Positions 59,242 to 64,000 of a stretch of 64,000 bases of DNA are shown here, piece after piece. The DNA is from Akkermansiaceae bacterium. Lineage in GTDB: Bacteria; Verrucomicrobiota; Verrucomicrobiia; Verrucomicrobiales; Akkermansiaceae. The position numbers were made by a program, and so were the translations under genes. The notes under the pieces are model-generated. The model saw only the letters and a list, made by a program, of their open reading frames with translations, searched no databases and was not told the origin of the DNA. Each line of letters begins with the position of its first letter. Position 1 is the stretch's first letter. The stretch lies in assembly GCA_903888515.1 (NCBI GenBank), contig CAISTY010000231.1:22461-86460 (forward strand), read 5' to 3'.

Positions 59242-59826
59242 CTACCTGCGGACGGAGCGGAACCCGAAGGTGAAGTTCGGGTCGCCCGGGCTGCCGATGG
59301 CGCGCTCGGCAAAGCGGCAGGAGTTGACGTTGTTGTTCCAGCTGCCGCCGCGTAACACGCGGTACGGGTACGAGCCGGACGGCCCGGTAGGATCTGTTAG
59401 ACTTTCGGGAGTACCGTAGTAGGAAGCGGAATTCCAATCCCAGCACCACTCCCACACGTTGCCCGCCACGTCATACCAAGTGACCGTCGCCACCGGATGG
59501 CTCGCAGGCGCGCCAGCACCGGCAGCCAGGTCCGTGTAGCCATTGAGCACGCCCTAGGCCCGCACCTCGTCCCACTGCGCCTTGGTCGTCTCCATTTTCT
59601 GCATGTAGAACGCGCTCACGTTGACCGTGTGCGGGGTGGCGTCTGCCATTCCGTCGAGCGCATCGCCCATGGTAAAGTTGCCGGCGGGAATCACCGCAAA
59701 GTCAGTTAGATCCGGCAGCAAATCGCTCACCTTGAGTCGGAACTTCGTTTGTGCGGATGTCTGGTTGTTCCAATCCAGGCCCGCGTTCCAGGTGACGCGC
59801 AGGTTTGAAGATTGCGGTAAAATCAT
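59242..59826 (-). pseudogene. formylglycine-generating-enzyme-like (SUMF1) gene, stop codon plus deletion
   Basis: From 59826: VTWNAGLDWNNQT, VIPAGNFTMGDALDGM and KMETTKAQWDEVRA, then TAG where relatives have Trp (TGG), then [36 protein letters not shown] and [26 protein letters not shown]. These are the standard ends of the FGE-sulfatase fold. About 100 residues between TVTWYD and VAGNVWEW are missing. So it has a nonsense codon at 59551-59553 and an internal deletion. It is not a working FGE and cannot mature the arylsulfatase. Confidence 0.85.
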
Positions 59827-59975
59827 GGAAGAGTGGATAGGTTTTGATGATGGCTCTTCCTTGGCGGGCTTGGCGAGGAGAGAACGGATGAAACCGGAAT
59901 GCGAGTTTCATCCGCGAAAACCCCAACGGGCGATCCGGTCTTGCCATGCCCTTGCGTCTGGACTACACTGCGGGC

Positions 59976-60212
59976 ATGAAGACCGCCACCATCCAACAAG
60001 TGCCCCAGCAATGGCCCCAAATCCTGGACTGGCTTGCCTGCGATGAAGAAGTCCAAGTCACCCGCAACGACCGCATCATCGCCCGCATCGTGCCGGCTCT
60101 CAGCGTGCCAGCGCCAGATTTCCTTGCCCGTGCGAAGGCAGTCTGGGGTACCGCTCCCGCAGGCCAGCCGCTCAGCACCATCGTGGATGAAGCCCGCGGA
60201 GGCGACTCATGA
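59976..60212 (+). CDS. Phd/YefM-like antitoxin
   Basis: A 78-residue protein with TATIQQVPQQWPQILDWLA then EEVQVTRNDRIIARIVPAL, the N-terminal fold of Phd/YefM antitoxins that bind DNA and repress their operon. The C-terminal part (FLARAKAVWGTAPAGQPL) would embrace a PIN toxin. Its stop overlaps the toxin ATG (ATGA), the usual coupling. The toxin next to it is damaged, so it may now be an orphan. Confidence 0.75.
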   Translation: MKTATIQQVPQQWPQILDWLACDEEVQVTRNDRIIARIVPALSVPAPDFLARAKAVWGTAPAGQPLSTIVDEARGGDS

Positions 60213-60388
60213 TCTACCTGGATGCAGTGGCACTCGCCGCACACCATACCGCAGCCGTCGGCTGCCGGTCGCTGGATATTTTGCACTGCGCTGTCGCCAA
60301 AGCCCTGGCTGTCACCGATTTTGTCAGCACTGATGGCCGCCAGACACGTCTTGCCCAAGCCATCGGTCTTTCCTTCACACCGCTATAA
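60209..60388 (+). pseudogene. VapC-type PIN toxin with a large internal deletion
   Basis: 59 residues: MIYLDAVAL is the PIN start with the first Asp, but the next residues AAHHTAAVGCRSLDILHCAVAKAL and DFVSTDGRQTRLAQA come from the last third of a VapC (the SLDILH and TDGRQ regions hold later acidic residues). About 70 central residues are absent, in frame. The acidic quartet is incomplete, so RNase activity is not expected. It is in a cassette flanked by direct repeats. Confidence 0.75.
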
Positions 60389-60421
60389 GCTGCGAGTTTC
60401 ATCCGCGAAAACCCCAACGGG

Positions 60422-60598
60422 GTTTGGTCACAAAGCCCGGGGTTGGAGCGTAGCGACTACCCTGGGTATGGGGCATTGAAAATATTCACAACCCCGGTGG
60501 GGGTTGAAATATCATCCGGCAACTGACCCAGGGTAGCTCGTTCCTCGCAACCCTGGGCTGCGGGACCCAATCCCGTTGGAATTGATAGAACTTGATAC
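60422..60598. repeat. non-coding repeat-rich stretch (CAACCCCGGTGGGGGTTG type)
   Basis: Contains two inverted phrases, ACAACCCCGGTGGGGGTTG (about 60490-60509) and CCCTGGGTA/TACCCAGGG-like pieces, common in verrucomicrobial intergenic repeats. No gene seen. It lies just downstream of dinG's stop. Confidence 0.55.
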
Positions 60599-62602
60599 CT
60601 AACCGATCACCTCCACCGGCGCGTCGGGCAGGGCGTTGAGGAATGCTTTGCCGTAGCGTTTTGTTAGAATGCGGTTGTCGAGAATGCAGATCAGGCCGTG
60701 GTCGCGCTGGGTGCGGATGAGGCGGCCCACGCCTTGGCGCATCTTGAGAATGGCTTCGGGCACCGAATAATCCATGAACGGATTGCCGCCGGCCGCTTCG
60801 ATCGCTTCAAGCCGCGAGGCGGTGAGCGGGTGATCGGGCACCGCGAATGGCAGGCGTGTGACCACCACGTTGGAAAGCGCCTCGCCGGGCACATCGACGC
60901 CGGTCCAGAAGCTGTCCGTACCGAACAGCACGCTGTGCGTATCCTTGCGGAATTCCTCGAGCATCCTGTGGCGCGGCATGCCCTCGCCCTGCAGCAGGAC
61001 GCGCCAGCCTTTCGTCTGGAAAAACGATTCCAAGCGCTGGGAGGCGTCGCGCATCGTACGGTAGCTGGTGAACAGGACGAACGCCCGCCCCTCGCTTTCT
61101 GAAACCGCCTGGCGGATGCCTTCGGCTAACAGTTCTTCGTAGCGGGGCGTACCGGGATTGGGCACGGATTTGTAGATCCGGATGCGCATCTGTTTCTGAT
61201 AGTCGAACGGACTGCCGATGCACAAGGCGCGGGCCCTTTCGGCGCCCACGCGGCCGCGGAAATAGCCGAGATGCGGATCCCCCACCCCGAGTGTCGCGCT
61301 GGTGAGCACCAGGCCATTTCCGCTGCCGAACAACAAGGGGCGCAAGCGGTCCGCGACATTCACCGGCGCGGCATGCAAACTGTATTGGGTTTCGTCGCGG
61401 CCGCCGCGCTCCACCCAATACACGCTCTCATCGGTGCTTTGTTCGAGAAAGACGGACACCGCACCGTGGGTCTCGCGCAAGCGGCGCGACGCGTCCTGGA
61501 GTTCCGCGCGGGTTGCTTCCCCGTCGACGTCTGCGGCCAGGGAGTCGATTTCCATCCACAGTCTTTGCAAGGGGCCGGCGATTATGTTAGAAACCACGGC
61601 GGGTTCGCGCACCCGGCATTCCTTGGAAACCCCCCCGAATTTCGCCACCTCGCCCACCTCTTGGAAAAACCGCTCCGCCGCCGCCAGCGCCTCTTCCACC
61701 GCCTGTATCGCGGAGGCCTTGCGGAACGCCTTGAGCAAGCCCTTGTGCGTCCGCGGGTGATAGAGCCGCTGCAGGTCGAAGCGCAGTCCCGACTGCGAAA
61801 CCCGCAGGCCTAACTGCACGGCGGCCACCTGTTCGAGGGTATGCGCTTCATCGAGCACCGCAAAATCGTTAGGGAACAAAAATCCCTTGGTTTTTTTCAC
61901 CGCGTCCTCGTCTTCATCGAGTTCAGTGTTGAGCAGGGCGAAGAACAGCGTGTGGTTGACCACCACCAATTTGGCGTCCGCCGCGGCTTTGCGCGCCTCT
62001 TGGAAAAAACAAGTGCCGGAGGGGCCGCAGTAGCGGGTGGTGCACAGATGCGCCTCGCTGCAAACCTGCAGCCAGACTTTCATCTGCGGCTGGAAATCCA
62101 GATCACTCAGGGTGCCGTCGCGGGTTGCTTCCGCCCATTTGCGGATCACCTCCAGCTCGTCGTTCTCCGCACCAATGAACAAGTCTCCGGCCTGCTCGAG
62201 CGCCCGCCGCAAGCGCGACGGACACAGGTAATTCTGCCGCCCCTTGAGCAGCACCGCCGGCAGTTCATCGCCCACCAGTTTTCTAACAATAGGAATGTCC
62301 TTGCGCACCAATTGTTCCTGCAGGTTGATGGTGTGGGTGGAGATCACGCCCTTGCGGCCGGTTGCCAGCGCGAAGTGCGCCGCCGGCAGCAGATAGGCCA
62401 GCGATTTCCCGACGCCGGTGCCCGCCTCTGCGACCAGCGGCCGCGAGTGGAGCAGCGCCTCGGCCACGGCCACCGCCAACTCCTGTTGTTGCGGGCGGTA
62501 TTCGAAATCCCGGGACTTCGCCAGAATGCCATTGCGCGAAAACGCCTCACGCACCGCGTCGCAAAACCCGGGCATCGCATGGCCATCCATTTGGGAAATC
62601 AT
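60599..62602 (-). CDS. dinG: DinG/XPD-like ATP-dependent helicase
   Basis: A 667-residue helicase. YRPQQQELAVAVAEALLHSRP and VAEAGTGVGKSLAYLLPA (Walker A) open it; four Cys of an iron-sulfur cluster are likely in YLCPSRLRRALEQ, CTTRYCGPSGTCFFQ; the DEAH box is AVLDEAHTLEQVAA; later motifs VLFTSYRTMRDASQRL, DSFWTGVDVPGEAL and QGVGRLIRTQRD are canonical. It unwinds DNA with forked or D-loop structures, in repair. The start MISQM at 62602 has a purine-rich GGGCGGGAG just before it, so it is preferred over the longer ORF. Confidence 0.93.
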   Translation of the reverse strand: MISQMDGHAMPGFCDAVREAFSRNGILAKSRDFEYRPQQQELAVAVAEALLHSRPLVAEAGTGVGKSLAYLLPAAHFALATGRKGVISTHTINLQEQLVRKDIPIVRKLVGDELPAVLLKGRQNYLCPSRLRRALEQAGDLFIGAENDELEVIRKWAEATRDGTLSDLDFQPQMKVWLQVCSEAHLCTTRYCGPSGTCFFQEARKAAADAKLVVVNHTLFFALLNTELDEDEDAVKKTKGFLFPNDFAVLDEAHTLEQVAAVQLGLRVSQSGLRFDLQRLYHPRTHKGLLKAFRKASAIQAVEEALAAAERFFQEVGEVAKFGGVSKECRVREPAVVSNIIAGPLQRLWMEIDSLAADVDGEATRAELQDASRRLRETHGAVSVFLEQSTDESVYWVERGGRDETQYSLHAAPVNVADRLRPLLFGSGNGLVLTSATLGVGDPHLGYFRGRVGAERARALCIGSPFDYQKQMRIRIYKSVPNPGTPRYEELLAEGIRQAVSESEGRAFVLFTSYRTMRDASQRLESFFQTKGWRVLLQGEGMPRHRMLEEFRKDTHSVLFGTDSFWTGVDVPGEALSNVVVTRLPFAVPDHPLTASRLEAIEAAGGNPFMDYSVPEAILKMRQGVGRLIRTQRDHGLICILDNRILTKRYGKAFLNALPDAPVEVIG

Positions 62603-63042
62603 CTCCCGCCCATCGCATCCGGCAATCGCCCTTCTGCCAAGCCGCATCTTGACCTGATTGCTAACCGAGCTTCCATTTTGTTGATTATCAAGTCATTGGA
62701 GCAAAATGAACCATACAACGCAGATTCGTCTTTGGTCGTGGCGAGCCTGCTGGGACCGGTGCGGGCGCTTGAACGAGCACCGAATGAATCACGATAACCA
62801 AGAGATTCCATGACACCCCGCCAACGAGTGCTTGCCGCCATGCGCCGGATCATCCTGCCGGACCGCCCGTGCCCCTCTGATTTTCCGGCGTATGGATCGC
62901 GCGGGATCGCGAAAAAGCGCGACATCCTGATGTCCGATCGGACACGGAATTGTCGCGATCCGATAAGCCAAGGCTCTTGGCAGGAGTAATCATCCATGCA
63001 TGGCATACTGGACGGACAAGGCGGTTGGTTCGCCCGCCGCTG
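62603..63042. other. intergenic stretch with a short URO-D-like remnant
   Basis: A 59-codon frame, 62810-62989 (ATG to TAA), begins MTPRQRVLAAMRR, which is how uroporphyrinogen-decarboxylase-family methyltransferases (MtaA-like) start, but it departs within 20 residues and is far too short. It may be a relic. The rest of the gap shows no gene. Confidence 0.3.
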
Positions 63043-63648
63043 TTACCCCTGAAGCACGCGCAAGGCACCGCGAACCAGCACCTCCACCGGCGCGGTGGTG
63101 TCCGATTCCAGCACCTTGCGCAACGCTTTGCGGGCGTCTACTTGTTTGTAACCGAGGGCGATGAGTGCCAATTCGGCATCTGCGGCCGAGGCGCTCACCT
63201 CGCCGGCGGCGGCGTCCTGCCAGGTATCGGTCACGCCGACCTTGTCCTTGAGTTCGAGGATGATGCGTTCGGCGGTTTTTTTGCCCAATCCCTTGATGCG
63301 GGTGAGTTCCGCGGAGTTACCCGCCACCACGCAACTTTTGAAGCGTGCTACCGGCATGCCACTGAGCACGGCCATCGCGACGGACGGGCCGATGCCGCTG
63401 ACGCGCTCGATGAGCATCAGGAACACATCGCGCTCCTCCTCGGTGGCGAAACCGAACAACTTCTGCCCCGGTTGGTTGGCGGTGCCGAAATGCAGGTGGG
63501 TGCGCAAATCCACGTCCAAGCCCTCGGCGGCATGCAAACGATCAAACGTGGAAAGCGGCACGATCACTTCGTAGCCCACACCCTGCACATCCACCACCAG
63601 ACGGTTTGGATAGGCCTCGATCACCTTGCCACGCAGTCTCGCAATCAT
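63043..63648 (-). CDS. ruvA: Holliday junction branch migration protein RuvA
   Basis: A 201-residue RuvA: MIARLRGKVIEAYPNRLVVDVQGVGYEV (domain I), two HhH motifs in FLMLIERVSGIGPSVAMAVLSG and LTRIKGLGKKTAERIILELK (domain II), and a C-terminal domain III with AELALIALGYKQVDARKAL that contacts RuvB. It tetramerises on Holliday junctions. ruvB and ruvC are not in the window. The ATG at 63648 matches the family start. Confidence 0.96.
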   Translation of the reverse strand: MIARLRGKVIEAYPNRLVVDVQGVGYEVIVPLSTFDRLHAAEGLDVDLRTHLHFGTANQPGQKLFGFATEEERDVFLMLIERVSGIGPSVAMAVLSGMPVARFKSCVVAGNSAELTRIKGLGKKTAERIILELKDKVGVTDTWQDAAAGEVSASAADAELALIALGYKQVDARKALRKVLESDTTAPVEVLVRGALRVLQG

Positions 63649-63700
63649 TGTGGTGAAAGCATGGCCGCCACTCATGCTGCGTCAACCCCTATCCGCCCTA

Positions 63701-63865
63701 CATAACAGGGTGTCAGAAAAATAATTGAAGTTTGTTCTTGCGGGCGAGGATAGGGTGCCGGCGTTGGGTGTAGCGGGCATAACAGGGTGTCAGAAAAATA
63801 ATTGAAGTTTGTTCTTGCGGGCGGGTGACGGGGAGGATAGGGTGTCGGCGTTGGTTGTTGCGGGC
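63701..63865. repeat. 77-bp tandem direct repeat
   Basis: CATAACAGGGTGTCAGAAAA and the following 25 or so bases occur at 63701 and again at 63778, and both copies end with GGATAGGGTG(C/T)CGGCGTTGG. The second has an 11-base insertion (GGTGACGGGGA). It lies upstream of ruvA on its 5' side and before a likely Y1 transposase start. Confidence 0.85.
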
Positions 63866-63940
63866 ACCCCGATGGCAGCCCTTGCCCTTTGATTGATTGC
63901 CACTAATAAACCACTATTAACCACCATTACCCCTACGATC

Positions 63941-64000
63941 ATGAGACGCGCGCGCTGGCTGGCCCCATGGAAGGATTCGTTTGTACGCCCGGTGATCTAC
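63941..64000 (+). CDS. start of a likely Y1 (RAYT-like) transposase, cut by the window end
   Basis: The 20 codons from the ATG at 63941 read MRRARWLAPWKD and then SFVRPVIY, which is how a group of larger verrucomicrobial Y1 transposases begins (usually continuing H-C-V-S-R-V-V-D). Too short to be sure. The preceding palindrome-free but repeat-rich DNA fits a RAYT neighbourhood. Confidence 0.4.
   Translation, partial: MRRARWLAPWKDSFVRPVIY

Larger units (their letters stand above)
59901..60421. repeat. 30-bp direct repeats flanking a toxin-antitoxin cassette
   Basis: The 30 bases from GCGAGTTTCATCCGCG through ACCCCAACGGG occur at 59901-59930 and again at 60392-60421, the second starting just 3 bases after the toxin stop. 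Between them lies only the antitoxin-toxin pair. It looks like a small cassette inserted or excised by recombination between the repeats. Confidence 0.8.

Noticed and set aside
1..64000. tRNA or rRNA genes
   Set aside because: I looked through the gaps for cloverleaf ends and conserved rRNA segments and saw none; a covariance-model scan would settle it.

Overview
The window looks like chromosomal DNA of a Verrucomicrobiota bacterium, probably order Verrucomicrobiales (Akkermansia/Luteolibacter relatives). The strongest sign is the five-gene block at 49774-57225. Its order and content match the Amuc_1098-1102 type IV pilus-like cluster of Akkermansia: secretin, two small inner-membrane proteins including an Amuc_1100-like one, a PilM-like ATPase and a small exported protein. 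Supporting signs are GC-rich coding DNA, exported proteins ending in FFRVRA- or YFRSVRE-like C-termini, LamG/NHL secreted proteins and many short palindromic intergenic repeats. Identifications rest on reading motifs by eye; no search was run.

Layout. 1-2.7 kb: an exported protein, a RelE-like toxin with an altered tail, a simple-repeat hairpin and a lipid-anchored alpha/beta hydrolase. 2.8-15.7 kb is a decaying accessory island. It has an intact arylsulfatase, a Gly-rich exported protein, a MetA-type outer-membrane protein, a LssY-C protein and a beta-barrel protein. Between them lie remnants of DUF2092, a second MetA-type gene, a second barrel, a hydrolase, ComM (two pieces on opposite strands), DUF1254/DUF1214, a transposase, a LamG-NHL protein, the kdp operon, a VapC-type toxin and a type IIG restriction-modification enzyme. 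15.6-26 kb (minus strand): a YyaL/DUF255 thioredoxin-domain protein, a tight six-gene sugar/polyol operon (two tiny paralogous membrane proteins, alcohol dehydrogenase, FGGY kinase, AroE-like dehydrogenase, cupin phosphoglucose isomerase) and a GH127-like enzyme with a PA14 module. 26.4-33.9 kb (plus): a pseudopilin, rpsN, an FmdB zinc ribbon, a CNNM/CBS protein, a thioredoxin lipoprotein and carB, which carries an in-frame REP-associated transposase (RAYT). 34-36.4 kb: an HD phosphohydrolase and YwgA-like pair plus a helicase remnant. 36.4-49.7 kb is mostly housekeeping: feoA-feoB-FeoB-associated protein, HPr, serS, a methyltransferase, murA, prmC, a degenerate cyclase-like protein, ppdK and a coaE-rho fusion. 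49.8-57.2 kb: the pilus-like cluster. 57.3-64 kb: aroD, an exported Ca-binding-repeat protein, a broken FGE-like gene, a damaged toxin-antitoxin cassette, dinG, ruvA and, at the edge, what may be the start of another Y1 transposase.

The genes fall into a few working groups: carbohydrate breakdown and polyol catabolism (GH127, kinase, dehydrogenases, isomerase), ferrous iron uptake (Feo), cell-wall, aromatic and pyrimidine biosynthesis (murA, aroD, carB), translation and termination (rpsN, serS, prmC, rho), and surface assembly (pilus-like cluster). The most notable features are the transposase embedded in carB without breaking its reading frame, the permuted PA14 domain inside the glycosidase, the CoaE-Rho fusion joined across a homopolymer tract, and a tiny membrane-protein pair that is the only transporter candidate in its operon.
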